DNA of 64,000 nucleotides, from the NCBI RefSeq assembly GCF_037971845.1, contig NZ_CP150227.1, positions 5,456,001 through 5,520,000 of the forward strand, given 5' to 3'. The notes under the pieces are model-generated. The model was not told the DNA's origin, ran no database searches, and saw nothing but the letters and a program-made list of their open reading frames with translations. This document shows, one piece after another, positions 43,989 to 54,167 of this stretch (position 1 is its first letter; each line of letters starts with the position of its first letter). The position numbers were made by a program, and so were the translations under genes. The DNA is from Paenibacillus sp. FSL R5-0766. GTDB lineage: Bacteria > Bacillota > Bacilli > Paenibacillales > Paenibacillaceae.

Positions 43989-46166
43989 TCAGCGCTGCGC
44001 GGCTGTAACCGAAGAATCGATATGCGCCTCACGGAGCTTCTGGTTCATTTTATACAATTCAATGCCTGCCAAGAGCACAATGCCGATCCCATGGGTATCG
44101 TTCAGATTCCAGCCCAGATCATCGCGATAATACAAGGCGGTAAACGAGTACCCGGAACCCCGGCATACCCCGTATATATTGCCTTTATAGTCAATCGACA
44201 AACGTGTCATGCCGTGCCATCCTTGGCGTACTGCCTCCAAATAAGGCTCTGGCTGTTCCAGCCAGCCTTCCCGAATACCACGGGCATAAGCGTAGATGAA
44301 CATGGACGTGCAAGAGGTTTCTTCATATGAATCCGGGCGGTTCAGCACCTGATGCCATAGTCCATTTTCCCCTTGCAGCGCCAAATAACCTTCACTTAAA
44401 TCACGATAGAACTGTAGTAGTTCCGACCGTTTCACATGATCATGTGGCAGGATGGATAACAATTCGGTTAATGAAAATAGCACCCAGCCGTTCCCTCGTC
44501 CCCATGGAATACCTGTCGCCCGACCACGCACAAAATCATACACATGGGACATGATCTGTTGTTCGGGAAGGTAGAGGTATTTACGGAACATCAGAAACTG
44601 ATTGATCGCATCATCCCAATACGTCGCATCGCCTGTCAATTGACCATAACGCATCAGAAAAGGTGTACTCATGTACAAGTCATCACACCACATCGTTTCC
44701 TGACGCATCTCTCCACTGCCGCGAACCCGGTAAAAGGCGCCATCCTCCAGACGTTCCTGCTCATCCGTAATATAACCTGCAATCCGATCCGCAGTATCTC
44801 TTCCCCCACGAATATCGCCAAATTCCATCGCAGCAAGCAGTGTAGATCCAAACGAACCGCAATCATCCAGACTGTCGATGGCAGACAGTTGATTATTAAT
44901 TCCTGCCGCACCGTACCCTTCCCGATCCCACAGACCATAGCGGTCAAATGAAGTGCTCAGTTCAATATGTTGCCGCACGTACTGAATGTAATCATCCCGC
45001 CCCAATTCCTGTCCCGTTTGGAGAAGTCCAAGCAGGGTGACGCCGAGCGGATAATTCCACTTTCCGTAATGTGTATTTTCCAGGTAAGGACGGACATGGG
45101 TGTCGGGAAGATCTACCCGCCAATACACACCTTGTGCGCCATCATCAAATACGGTATCGGTTCGCACGATGTCGGCGTGGGATGGTTCATCACCGGAAGC
45201 AAACACACCCGTGTACAGCCAGGGGTCAGAACATCCCGCAACCGGATGAGGCGATTTCAGTCTCCAGCCTTTGGAACCCGAACGCTCGGCATCTTCCAAC
45301 GTGAATCCCCAGGAGACACCAAGTGTTTGAATTTCACCTTTTGCGACCAAATCCGAGGAACCGTAACGGCGTGGGAGTTCAACGTGGAAATTACCGCTGC
45401 TTCCAGCAGAGTATACTTCCGTGCCATCCACATACAGGGTCAAAGCTCCATCATGACGACCTTTTAAAATAATTGGCGTTGATCCTGGCAAGGTTACATC
45501 CAGTTTGGACCATGCGTAGGCCACAGCGGGCTTTTCTTTTCCAAAGATGCGGGCAAAAGAACCCATGCTCTGCTCCTCATCTGTCCAGCCCCTGCGCGGA
45601 TACCAGGAAAGGCCCGTTTCTTCTTCCGTCATGCCGTCACGAGGAAGAGATAATACAGGTTCATCGACGGGTTCCGAATATAACCAGCCTTCCTGACCCT
45701 GACGATCTGCCCCAGGAGTGAGGAAGTGCAGCGGGAAATTTTTGAACGAGGCTGTTCCGTATATACCGCCGAATCCCACTTCTGTTTTGACAAAACACAG
45801 CAATACATCATTCCAGCCATAGTTCACGGAAATTGGAATCTGGGTTCTTCGCTCGGGAAATAACTCCTGTATCAACTCAGACTTGAATACCTCTTCACCG
45901 TTCACATAGATTGTCACCGGACTATAACAGTTCAGGCCCGTATTTAACGTTGTATTCTGCTCGCTCCATAACTTGCCCCATACATACACGTATTGCCCTG
46001 CATGCGCCTCTACGCATTTCTCATTCAGACTCAGGTCGTAGCGATAGTCCCCAAGTCTACGAAAACCACCCTGATGATAAGCTCTGAACAAAAAGGAATG
46101 TTTCGGATGATCGCCAATATAACGCTGAGCCAGCGTAGTCAATATATCCGGAATTGAATCGTACAC
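43989..46166 (-). CDS. GH88/GH105-type unsaturated glycuronyl hydrolase with beta-rich N-terminal region
   Basis: Likely removes unsaturated galacturonyl/glucuronyl residues left by polysaccharide lyases. At least 725 residues: a beta-sandwich N-terminal part (about 1-340, VYVWGKLWSEQ, VTIYVNGEEVF) and a C-terminal (alpha/alpha)6 barrel with MWCDDLYMSTPFLMRYGQLTG, GIPWGRGNGWVLFSL, ENGLWHQVLNRPDSYEETSCT as in YteR. No signal peptide, so intracellular. GTG 46166 is the first conventional start, but the frame is open to the deacetylase stop and GGAAGGGGG (46215-46223) precedes ATC 46208 and ATT 46205, so translation may begin 13-14 codons earlier at a non-AUG codon. Confidence 0.85.
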   Translation of the reverse strand: MYDSIPDILTTLAQRYIGDHPKHSFLFRAYHQGGFRRLGDYRYDLSLNEKCVEAHAGQYVYVWGKLWSEQNTTLNTGLNCYSPVTIYVNGEEVFKSELIQELFPERRTQIPISVNYGWNDVLLCFVKTEVGFGGIYGTASFKNFPLHFLTPGADRQGQEGWLYSEPVDEPVLSLPRDGMTEEETGLSWYPRRGWTDEEQSMGSFARIFGKEKPAVAYAWSKLDVTLPGSTPIILKGRHDGALTLYVDGTEVYSAGSSGNFHVELPRRYGSSDLVAKGEIQTLGVSWGFTLEDAERSGSKGWRLKSPHPVAGCSDPWLYTGVFASGDEPSHADIVRTDTVFDDGAQGVYWRVDLPDTHVRPYLENTHYGKWNYPLGVTLLGLLQTGQELGRDDYIQYVRQHIELSTSFDRYGLWDREGYGAAGINNQLSAIDSLDDCGSFGSTLLAAMEFGDIRGGRDTADRIAGYITDEQERLEDGAFYRVRGSGEMRQETMWCDDLYMSTPFLMRYGQLTGDATYWDDAINQFLMFRKYLYLPEQQIMSHVYDFVRGRATGIPWGRGNGWVLFSLTELLSILPHDHVKRSELLQFYRDLSEGYLALQGENGLWHQVLNRPDSYEETSCTSMFIYAYARGIREGWLEQPEPYLEAVRQGWHGMTRLSIDYKGNIYGVCRGSGYSFTALYYRDDLGWNLNDTHGIGIVLLAGIELYKMNQKLREAHIDSSVTAAQR

Positions 46167-46223
46167 CTTGCCTGCAATTGCCTCGTTCTCATGAAAATAA
46201 CGAATGATCGTCAGCCCCCTTCC

Positions 46224-47045
46224 TTATACCTTGATTCGTTCGCTTAGCCGCAATGTCTCTCCGCCCTGCACTTCAACAACCCGCTGATCTGCCGTGAACC
46301 AAACCGGGATGGCAGACGGATTATGGATGATGGATCGATCAGCTGAACACTCCAATCGTTGCACCGCTTTCCAATAGGCAATCACTTCGATGTTCGTGGC
46401 ATACCAGATATCATCCCTGCCGCCAATATGCTCACCAAACTGTTCGATAATCTCCCAGTTATCATTGTCATTGAACTCATAACTGTGACCCCAGACGTAG
46501 AGTAATAGTGGCGTACCTGTTTTGGAATGTTGGATAAAACGTTCGGCATGAGCCGCCAGATCATGGTTATGATGACACGTCGGATGCCATTCAAGCGGCC
46601 GATCTGGCAACGTGTATCTGCCATGTGATTCAACGGAACGGGCATAATCAATGCCAAGCCACTCCAGCTTTGTACTTAACGCACGGTTATACCCTCCGTT
46701 GGGATAAGCCATGCCTCGTACCGGATAACCGACGAGCTGCTCCAATGCTTTTCGGTCTTCGATAACCTCTTCGGTCAATAGTTCATTCGGAACATAAGGC
46801 AGTGTAGGGTGAGTAACCGTGTGAACGGCTACTTCATGCCCCGTATAAAGTTCAGCGACTTCCCCTGCCTCAATGCGGCCTGGATTACCCAGGGTACCGG
46901 AGTTCAGATTAAAGGTTCCCCGCAGACCATACCGATTACAGATTTCCACCAGTCTGCGATCATGCACCACTCCATCGTCATAACTGAGCGTTAACGCTTT
47001 CATCACACCACCTGGATAGCGGTCAAACTGAATACGATGTCCCAT
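46224..47045 (-). CDS. Polysaccharide deacetylase (NodB/CE4-like)
   Basis: 273 residues from Met 47045 (MGHRIQFDRYPGG). NodB-fold motifs: ALTLSYDDGVVHD (catalytic Asp and metal Asp), HEVAVHTVTHPTLP (HxxxH), GYPVRGMAYPNGGYN, WGHSYEF. No signal peptide. It lies between the rhamnosidase and GH105 genes, so it probably removes acetyl groups from imported oligosaccharides, consistent with acetylated rhamnogalacturonan. The GH106-like stop (47062) is 17 nt upstream. Confidence 0.85.
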   Translation of the reverse strand: MGHRIQFDRYPGGVMKALTLSYDDGVVHDRRLVEICNRYGLRGTFNLNSGTLGNPGRIEAGEVAELYTGHEVAVHTVTHPTLPYVPNELLTEEVIEDRKALEQLVGYPVRGMAYPNGGYNRALSTKLEWLGIDYARSVESHGRYTLPDRPLEWHPTCHHNHDLAAHAERFIQHSKTGTPLLLYVWGHSYEFNDNDNWEIIEQFGEHIGGRDDIWYATNIEVIAYWKAVQRLECSADRSIIHNPSAIPVWFTADQRVVEVQGGETLRLSERIKV

Positions 47046-47061
47046 CCCTGCTACCACTCCT

Positions 47062-50000
47062 TTATCCGAATTCTTCAACAGGTACATGACCTGCATCCTG
47101 TAATCGATGATGTTCTGAATCAAAATACGTACCTTCCAGCAGGCCAATTAATGTGTTCGTGATCCGTACTTCAATGTCGTTGTCTCCCGGACGCAACCAG
47201 GAGGCCTCTCCTTTCCAACGATACGGAGACCAGCATCTCACACCCAGGCTATGTCCGTTCACCCGCACTTCCACCACATCCTGCACACGCCAATCGCTAA
47301 ATTCCAGTTCAAACGAGGTAATATCTTCCCTTGACTCATCCAGCCAGAACGTACGTTTATAACTCATTTCCCCGGCAAAATGGGGATACAGCGGTTGCGG
47401 TTCAGGTCCGATACAAAGGGCCGTGTCCGATTCCCGCACAAGCGAAGCCATGCCTTCATGATGGAACTCCACGCCGAATCTTCCCTGTAGATACAAGGGA
47501 TCAACGATACCATCCTCATCTTTCGTTACCTGCACAATCACCGTCATTTCGTTGAGACCGCTATGCAGAAGTTCCGTAATCTCACATGCGATGTTATTGT
47601 GGTCGGTTATTTCGATTGGATCGAATTGTTCCTTTTCAAGCGGTTGCCCATTAATCTCCATCGACCAAGTGCCCGAAATCGCCGCTCTGTCCATAAATAA
47701 CAAGCATGCAGGCAATGCCGTTCTCAGCTCAAATGTGGTCGTATATCGACACTCGATCGAATAAGCAATAGATGATTTTTTCGGTGTGCCAAATACCTGA
47801 TTAAACTGGACTGGCAGATGCTTCTGCTCCGATAATTCTGCCGCCTGATCAATAAACGGTTTTACAGCTACATGCTGGCTTTCCAGAATCACACCATTAA
47901 CATTGGAAGCCTGAAGATGGAATTGTCCCATTCGCAAAATGTTAGGCTGCACCGTTTCCAGTCGCCATGGCCCTTCCGAAGGGACCATGATCTTACGGGC
48001 CTGATTAGCTCCTGCCGATACATCCGTTACGAACGTCGAACCCGTTTTGTCTGTTACATCCACCTTCGTTGTTAATGCCTCTTCCTTCGCAGGTTGTAAA
48101 GTAAGACGAATAGCATGTGCTTCATACGGCGCCAGCGTTAGTGAAATGCACCATTCCCCACCACTGCTCGTATACGGCAATGTCTGAAGCCGCCCTGTCT
48201 CCAGATCAAGTCGTTCTGCCACAATACAAGCACCCTCTGTCAACTCCGTTCCATCCCACAGCTGTCTGGCGACCAGCTTCAATTGACCCTTTAATTCCTG
48301 ACCCTCCTGATTAGTCAAGAAAACCATGTGCTCTCCAGCCGACAATTGACGGGTGTGCATCAGCAGGGAGGCGCTTTCCTCCTCCATGATCCAGCAGATG
48401 GGTTCGGGCAATACCTGATCGAGTAGGAGAGAGATCAGCTCCAGCGAAAAGTCATCTCCTTGGCCCGTTCCTGCGGGTAGAAAATAAGCATTTCCCTCAC
48501 CCTGATGCCACATGGTTTCACGGTTATCATGATCTGTTGTCACGTTACGGCCCCAGTACACTTCTTGAGGCTGCTCACCCGCACCAAAGAACTGGGCAGC
48601 TTCCTCTCCCTCTGGACTTCCCGGCTGAATCGCAATATGCGGGGGCATCCCAACAGAGATGACAGTTCCTCCCTGCCGAACCAATCGCTTCACCTGTTCC
48701 CAGGCCGCGGCCTCCAGATTCAGCATCGGTGGCAGAATTAATACGTCATAACGGGCAACGCCGATCCGAATGGTGCCATCCGTTAAGTCAGCTTCAGCCA
48801 ACAATTCGGGGTCAAGGTGATCATAGTCACGTCTGTTTTCGAGCAGATGTGTCGTGATCCGCATCCAGTCCTTCGTTAGACGATCCAGTTGTACTCGCTC
48901 AGTTTCGTCCTCGCCGCTATACTCAAATCCATGCAGCGGATTACCCATCAGACTCCAGAATGTCGTCGTTGGGTCAAGCACGGCAATACGAATGTCTGCT
49001 GTTCCGGTGCTCATGAGATAGCTCAAACGTCCGGTGTAATCCCCCAACTGCCGGAAATGCTTCCAGTAGGGATTCTGTAAAAATTGAGACGGCGGTGCGT
49101 CATGCTTCGCAAGCCCACCAATCGTATAGAAAAAGGCGTGAAAGTTATAAAAATTGGTGCCCATGGCGGCCATTCGGTCAATCATCCACTTGGCATCCTG
49201 TAGCGTCATGGACCAGCCTACACTGTGAAAACATTCAATCAGATTGCGGCTTCGGCCCAATTGCCGGGCAAGCGAACTGACCATCTTGGGATTGTCACGC
49301 ATCTTTTGACCATACCGTTCCAGAATCCACGATAAGGACCGTCCGATTTTCTCATGGGCCGAATCACCACCTGGCATATGACTGAACAACTGGGTGGTCA
49401 TCCGTACGCCAGGCACCTCTGCCGCGTACTGGATTCCTGCTTCCTCACACCAGTCATGCACTTGTTTGTGATAGGACTCCCTGAGAAGCAGATGCAGTGA
49501 CTGATAATAGTCATACCGAATATGATGCGCGTCCGGAACATCACCATATAACAGCGCCGGTAGCGAATCGATCAGACTATAATCACAACGCTCGCTGAAA
49601 TAACGGGGAAGCTGTGGGGACCAGGGGATACGACCCAGCGGTGCAATCTCATCCGAGAACATACCTTTGATTACGCTTTCAAATTGATCTCCAACCGCTG
49701 ACTTATAACGCTCATGTGTCAGTTCAATAAAACGACTCATCGCTTCCTTGTGGCAAGGATCAACAAAGTTGCCGTAATATTTGAAATCGTCGATCTCCAT
49801 TTCTTGAAATATAATCAACTCCCAATCACCTGGGAGAACATCCCACAACAAGCGGAACGCTGTTCGGTAGGTGAAAAACCGCTTGCGATTATACGAGGTG
49901 AGTCCTGTCTCCTGATAGACTTGATCGGTCTGGAAATTGCCGATTTTACTGCGCAAGTCAATGGATTCATGCCACAACCGTTTGCCCTCTGAGTCCTTGG

Positions 50001-50415
50001 GAATCGCCTTGGCAACCAACACTCGTCCCCACGGCAACTCCAGATCTACAGCTTCTCCGCCCTGAACCACCAGTTGGTGATGCACGAGCTGTCGCTGCTT
50101 CGCTTCAGGGAAATCAAGGGTCACTTCCCCACCAGCCATCCCGCTTGGATATGGATATTCGTCATATAACCATACCTGCATGCCATGGTCGGCAGCTGCC
50201 CGCACTGCAACCCGTACCTTATCAAACCATGCTTCAGAGAGATAGGGAATCTGTAGTCCCTGACGCGGACAGATGAAGAATCCACCTACACCTTGCGCCG
50301 CCATCTCAGCCACTTGCCGCTTAAGCTGTTCTTCTTCCATTTCCCCGTTCCAGAACCAAAAAGGATGGACCCTGTACTGCGCCTCGGGATTTTCAAAAGC
50401 ATCCCCGTTCCACAT
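47062..50415 (-). CDS. Large glycoside hydrolase, GH106-like alpha-L-rhamnosidase
   Basis: 1117 residues from Met 50415 (GGGAGG upstream). N-terminal (beta/alpha) barrel with VHPFWFWNGEME, GVGGFFICPRQGL, VWLYDEYPYPSGMAGG (a GH106 hallmark region), GMFSDEI and IECFHSVGWSMTLQDAKWMIDRM; middle amidotransferase-like/beta domains (LILPPMLNLEAAAWEQVKRLV) and C-terminal galactose-binding-like beta sandwich (VVEVRVNGHSLGVRCWSPYRW). No signal peptide; cytosolic. Genomic setting with GH105 and a CUT1 transporter supports action on rhamnose-containing oligosaccharides. Family called from motif pattern, not search. Confidence 0.82.
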   Translation of the reverse strand: MWNGDAFENPEAQYRVHPFWFWNGEMEEEQLKRQVAEMAAQGVGGFFICPRQGLQIPYLSEAWFDKVRVAVRAAADHGMQVWLYDEYPYPSGMAGGEVTLDFPEAKQRQLVHHQLVVQGGEAVDLELPWGRVLVAKAIPKDSEGKRLWHESIDLRSKIGNFQTDQVYQETGLTSYNRKRFFTYRTAFRLLWDVLPGDWELIIFQEMEIDDFKYYGNFVDPCHKEAMSRFIELTHERYKSAVGDQFESVIKGMFSDEIAPLGRIPWSPQLPRYFSERCDYSLIDSLPALLYGDVPDAHHIRYDYYQSLHLLLRESYHKQVHDWCEEAGIQYAAEVPGVRMTTQLFSHMPGGDSAHEKIGRSLSWILERYGQKMRDNPKMVSSLARQLGRSRNLIECFHSVGWSMTLQDAKWMIDRMAAMGTNFYNFHAFFYTIGGLAKHDAPPSQFLQNPYWKHFRQLGDYTGRLSYLMSTGTADIRIAVLDPTTTFWSLMGNPLHGFEYSGEDETERVQLDRLTKDWMRITTHLLENRRDYDHLDPELLAEADLTDGTIRIGVARYDVLILPPMLNLEAAAWEQVKRLVRQGGTVISVGMPPHIAIQPGSPEGEEAAQFFGAGEQPQEVYWGRNVTTDHDNRETMWHQGEGNAYFLPAGTGQGDDFSLELISLLLDQVLPEPICWIMEEESASLLMHTRQLSAGEHMVFLTNQEGQELKGQLKLVARQLWDGTELTEGACIVAERLDLETGRLQTLPYTSSGGEWCISLTLAPYEAHAIRLTLQPAKEEALTTKVDVTDKTGSTFVTDVSAGANQARKIMVPSEGPWRLETVQPNILRMGQFHLQASNVNGVILESQHVAVKPFIDQAAELSEQKHLPVQFNQVFGTPKKSSIAYSIECRYTTTFELRTALPACLLFMDRAAISGTWSMEINGQPLEKEQFDPIEITDHNNIACEITELLHSGLNEMTVIVQVTKDEDGIVDPLYLQGRFGVEFHHEGMASLVRESDTALCIGPEPQPLYPHFAGEMSYKRTFWLDESREDITSFELEFSDWRVQDVVEVRVNGHSLGVRCWSPYRWKGEASWLRPGDNDIEVRITNTLIGLLEGTYFDSEHHRLQDAGHVPVEEFG

Positions 50416-50547
50416 GTCGCCTTCCTCCCTGCGTGTCCAAGAGTGTGTGGTGTCCAGCTTTACCAATAACGTTCATTTAAGTTCATATAGGTTTTTTTCG
50501 CTTTGATTATACATCAAAAACCATATTCAGGAAGTCGTGTTTTCCAA

Positions 50548-52053
50548 CTACTTCAGTGCAGCGTACAGTTCATTAACTTCTTTGACATAATCGTCTCCGC
50601 CGTTATTCTTCCACAGGGCAACAGCATCTTCGAATCCTTTCTCATCAATCTGACCTACGATATATTTGATCCGCGCATCGTTGATGATATTGTCCAGCTG
50701 CGGTCCTTTCTGAGCGTAAACATCAGAGATCAGCGGTTCGCCAGGATTGGCAATGACAATCTCTTCGTTGGCTTTCTGCACCTGTGCAACCTTTTCACGG
50801 ACAGGTGTCTGTTGGACACGAAGCGTTCTGTCTTCCGGCACAAACATCAAAATCTGATTTAATCCTTGCAGGTCGCGGAGCGCAAGCTTGTCAGTGCTCG
50901 GTATGATGTAGTCTTCTTTTTTCTCATACTGCTTGCCTTCCAGTCCGTTGTACAACAATGCCTGCAATTCCGGTTCATTCAACTGATCCAGGAAGCTCAG
51001 TACCTTCTTCAAGTCTTCTTCCGTTTTGACACTGCTTTTGGAGATCGCAATCAGGCCAGAGTAGCCAGACGTTGGCATATCACGCAATCCCTTTGGACCT
51101 TCCATCGCTTGCAGCACGTCCACACGTCCTGTCGCATTGGGGTCTTTATCGAGTATTTTCTGATCCATGCGCTGTGCATTATCTGCTACATCCACCATGA
51201 CACCGGCTTGCCCATTCACAAATGGATCAGGCAGTTTCGTTGCATCCATCACGGCAAAGTCCTTGTTCACCAGACCTTCGCTATAGATTTGCCGGAAAAA
51301 TTTCAGGGCTTCCATGTATTCTGGTGTCTCATGCGCCGGGATCAGGCCTCCGCTACCATCATCTCCCCATTTGTTCGGTGCACCAAACCATACCTGCATG
51401 TTATCCCATGGACCCGTGAATTTGCTGGCAACCAGACCGTACGTATCATCCTTGCCGTTACCGTCTGGATCATCCTTCGTGAACGCTTTCAATACATTGT
51501 AAAATTCGTCAATCGTCTTTGGCTCTTCCAGCCCCAGATTCTCCAGCCAATCTTTGCGGATTGTAACCCCATTACGTCCCAGGGCCCGTGCCCGGTAGAT
51601 CCCATAGGTTTTGCCATCGATTGATGCATTGTTGGTGATGATTTCATTCAGTTGACTCAGATTCGGATAATCTTTCAGATAAGGACCAAGCTCCCAGAAT
51701 GCTCCGGTTCGGGCCGCATTAATGAAACTTGGAGACTTCCCTAACACCACCATAATCTGAGGCAGCTTTCCCGAGGCCAGTGTAATGTTGAATTTGTCTT
51801 CATACGAGCTGCTTGGCACCCACTGCAGGTTCACATCCACCTTGGTCAGTTCTTCAAGCTTCTGGATGACCGGGCTGTTCTCCGGCGGATTCTCCGCTTC
51901 AAAGTTCGGCAGCATAATGGTAATTTCGTCTGTGCCACCGGCAGCGCTCCCTGAACCTGTTTTATCCGTGGAGCATGCTCCCAAAATTGTACTCAATACC
52001 AGTGACGCAGAGAGTAACAGTGCACCTTTTTTGAATCCCGTTTTTTGTCCCAT
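50548..52053 (-). CDS. Extracellular sugar-binding lipoprotein of a CUT1 ABC transporter
   Basis: 501 residues. Lipoprotein signal peptide with lipobox LGACS (Cys about 27), family SBP_bac_1/LplA-like: ITIMLPNFEAENPPENS, VDVNLQWVPSSSYEDKFN, LASGKLPQIMVV, YGIYRARALGRNGVTIRKDWL, DGNGKDDTYGLV. Anchored outside the membrane to capture oligosaccharides. AAGGGGGAG before ATG. 18 nt after the second permease. No ATPase gene is in the cluster, so it probably uses a shared MsmX-type ATPase. Confidence 0.92.
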   Translation of the reverse strand: MGQKTGFKKGALLLSASLVLSTILGACSTDKTGSGSAAGGTDEITIMLPNFEAENPPENSPVIQKLEELTKVDVNLQWVPSSSYEDKFNITLASGKLPQIMVVLGKSPSFINAARTGAFWELGPYLKDYPNLSQLNEIITNNASIDGKTYGIYRARALGRNGVTIRKDWLENLGLEEPKTIDEFYNVLKAFTKDDPDGNGKDDTYGLVASKFTGPWDNMQVWFGAPNKWGDDGSGGLIPAHETPEYMEALKFFRQIYSEGLVNKDFAVMDATKLPDPFVNGQAGVMVDVADNAQRMDQKILDKDPNATGRVDVLQAMEGPKGLRDMPTSGYSGLIAISKSSVKTEEDLKKVLSFLDQLNEPELQALLYNGLEGKQYEKKEDYIIPSTDKLALRDLQGLNQILMFVPEDRTLRVQQTPVREKVAQVQKANEEIVIANPGEPLISDVYAQKGPQLDNIINDARIKYIVGQIDEKGFEDAVALWKNNGGDDYVKEVNELYAALK

Positions 52054-52071
52054 ACGTTCTCCCCCTTGGCT

Positions 52072-52959
52072 TTAGCCTTTGATTGAACCTAACATGACAC
52101 CTTTGGCAAAATGCTTCTGCAAAAACGGATACACCAGCAAAATCGGAATGGTACCTACAACGATCACCGCCATTTTAATCGACTGCTCTGGTGGCTGAAC
52201 AAAATTGGGGTCCATGTTAGCCATATCTCCGACACTGGCTTGCGAGAGCAACACGATCTGTCTCAGCATGACTTGTAACGGCCATTTGTCACTGTCGGAA
52301 ATGTATAGCAGTGCCGAGAAAAAATTGTTCCAGTGGCCTACGGCGTAGAACAAGGCAAACGTGGCGATGACCGGCTTCGATAAAGGCAGAACGATTCGCC
52401 ACAGCACCCCGAGATCCGAACAGCCGTCGATGCGGGCCGCTTCCTCCAGTCCGGGCGGCATTTGCTGAAAAAAGTTTTTGACAACTATTAAGTTAAAAGC
52501 GCTGATCGCGCCAGGAAGCATAAGAGCCCAGTAAGAATCGAGCAGTCCCAGTCCACGAATGACGAGATACGTCGGGATCATGCCACCGCCGAATAACATC
52601 GAGAAGATCACCATGTTCATCATGACGTTACGGCCCCAGAAGTCACTTCTGGATAGTGGATAGGCCATCGTTAGTGTGAAGAACAGATTGACCAGTGTAC
52701 CTGCTACCGTGATGAAAATAGAAACACCAATGCTGCGAAAGATCGTGGACGATGAAAAGATATACTCATACGCGCTGAAGGAAAACACCTTCGGAATGAG
52801 GAAAAAACTGCGTTCGGTAATCTCGGCTTCCGTTGCGAAAGAATTCCCTATAATATACAGGAACGGAAGGACAGTTAATATGCCCAGAATCCCCAGCATG
52901 ACGTAATTGAAGATATCAAATACCTTGCCGGCAGGGCTGTTGTATAGACGGCTGTTCAT
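52072..52959 (-). CDS. Carbohydrate ABC transporter permease (LplC/YtcP type)
   Basis: 295 residues, six membrane helices, with the EAA loop EEAARIDGCSDLGVLWRIVLPLSKPVIATFAL. Starts MNSRLYNSPAGKVFDIFNYV; ends KGVMLGSIKG as typical for this subgroup. AGGAGG before ATG. 12 nt after the first permease gene. Forms the translocation pore with it. Confidence 0.93.
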   Translation of the reverse strand: MNSRLYNSPAGKVFDIFNYVMLGILGILTVLPFLYIIGNSFATEAEITERSFFLIPKVFSFSAYEYIFSSSTIFRSIGVSIFITVAGTLVNLFFTLTMAYPLSRSDFWGRNVMMNMVIFSMLFGGGMIPTYLVIRGLGLLDSYWALMLPGAISAFNLIVVKNFFQQMPPGLEEAARIDGCSDLGVLWRIVLPLSKPVIATFALFYAVGHWNNFFSALLYISDSDKWPLQVMLRQIVLLSQASVGDMANMDPNFVQPPEQSIKMAVIVVGTIPILLVYPFLQKHFAKGVMLGSIKG

Positions 52960-52971
52960 GGGCGCTCCTCC

Positions 52972-53958
52972 TTAATAAATTCCGGGATGGCCGAATTTTT
53001 TCGCAAGTTTATTACTGCCAAGTACCAGAATGATCCCCACCACAGACTTGAATAGTCCAACAGCGGTACTGTAACTGAATGCACCTTGCGTGATCCCCAC
53101 CGTGTATACATACGTATCAAATACGTCTGCCACATCCCGGTTGAGGGAGTTGGTCATCAGATAGATCTGCTCAAATCCGGTATCGAGGAAATTCCCCAGT
53201 CTGAGAATGAGCAAAATGACTATGGTCGTACGAATGGCTGGAAGCGTGATATGCCACATCCGCCGTAATCGTCCGGCGCCATCCACAATGGAGGCTTCAT
53301 ATTGTTCCGTATCCACACCTGCAAGGGCTGCCAGGAAGATAATTGTGCCCCATCCCATCTCTTTCCACATCATCTGTACAATAATGAGCGGACGGAACGA
53401 ACCCGGGCTGGAGAGCACATCAATGGGCTTGCCTGTAATCCAGGCGATCAGGTCGTATAACACCCCGCCCTGCGGGGTCAGGAACACGTACGTGATACTG
53501 GCGATAATCACCATCGATACAAAATGGGGTACATAGACCAGCGTTTGAATCGTTCTTTTGAAGAAAGCCACCCGAATTTCATTTAATAACAAGGCGATAA
53601 TGATCGGTGCCGGGAAAAAGAAGATAAGATCATACAGGGCAAGGACCAGCGTATTACGTAATAGTCGAAAGAAGTCTGGATTGGAGAAAAAGTTCGTAAA
53701 GTTCTCTAGCCCTACCCAGTTACTCTCCCGGATGCCCAGAAAAGGCTGGTAGTCCTGAAAGGCAATGATGATCCCCCACATGGGCAAGTATTTAAAGATA
53801 ACAAAGTACAAAAAGCCGGGAAGCACAAGCACATATAACCATTTGTTTCGTTTGATCTGCCTTTTCCAATTGGACTCCTGTTTTAATGGTCTTGTTGCCA
53901 TATTCGCTTGAGCAGTTGCAGTGGCGTTGGTATTCCAGTCCGTCTTCCCGTTCATCAT
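52972..53958 (-). CDS. Carbohydrate ABC transporter permease (LplB/YteP type)
   Basis: 328 residues; N-terminal cytosolic extension, then six helices (LYVLVLPGFLYFVIFKYLPM first) and EAA loop EASIVDGAGRLRRMWHITLP. Ends GHPGIY, typical for YteP/LplB. AGGGAGGGG before ATG. First gene of the transport operon; a cre box lies 20 nt upstream. Confidence 0.93.
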   Translation of the reverse strand: MMNGKTDWNTNATATAQANMATRPLKQESNWKRQIKRNKWLYVLVLPGFLYFVIFKYLPMWGIIIAFQDYQPFLGIRESNWVGLENFTNFFSNPDFFRLLRNTLVLALYDLIFFFPAPIIIALLLNEIRVAFFKRTIQTLVYVPHFVSMVIIASITYVFLTPQGGVLYDLIAWITGKPIDVLSSPGSFRPLIIVQMMWKEMGWGTIIFLAALAGVDTEQYEASIVDGAGRLRRMWHITLPAIRTTIVILLILRLGNFLDTGFEQIYLMTNSLNRDVADVFDTYVYTVGITQGAFSYSTAVGLFKSVVGIILVLGSNKLAKKFGHPGIY

Positions 53959-53977
53959 GTCTCCCCTCCCTCAACGA

Positions 53978-53991
53978 TGTAAGCGTTATCA
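53978..53991 (-). promoter_or_regulatory. CcpA-binding cre box
   Basis: TGATAACGCTTACA (minus), a full match to TGWNANCGNTNWCA on both strands, between the promoter and the permease start. Placement fits catabolite repression by roadblock. Confidence 0.8.
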
Positions 53992-54008
53992 ATTAACCTG
54001 ATACTCAG

Positions 54009-54035
54009 ACTATACAGCCGATCTTTTTCCGGCAA
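54009..54035 (-). promoter_or_regulatory. Candidate promoter of the sugar-transport operon
   Basis: Minus strand TTGCCG - 15 nt - TATAGT, about 20 nt upstream of the cre box. Spacing is short, as can occur at activator-dependent promoters. Confidence 0.4.
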
Positions 54036-54167
54036 CCTTCATTTTTTGCATCACTACGGCATGATGGTCGGAAAGCCCGCTATAACGCCATTTTCACAAG
54101 AAACTGAACATAACGTAGCAGGTAGAATTGCACATTTTTGCGGGTTTATCCTTCTTTGTATCACGGT

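Noticed and set aside
50866..51624. 252-codon plus-strand ORF
   Set aside because: Antisense shadow of the solute-binding lipoprotein gene.
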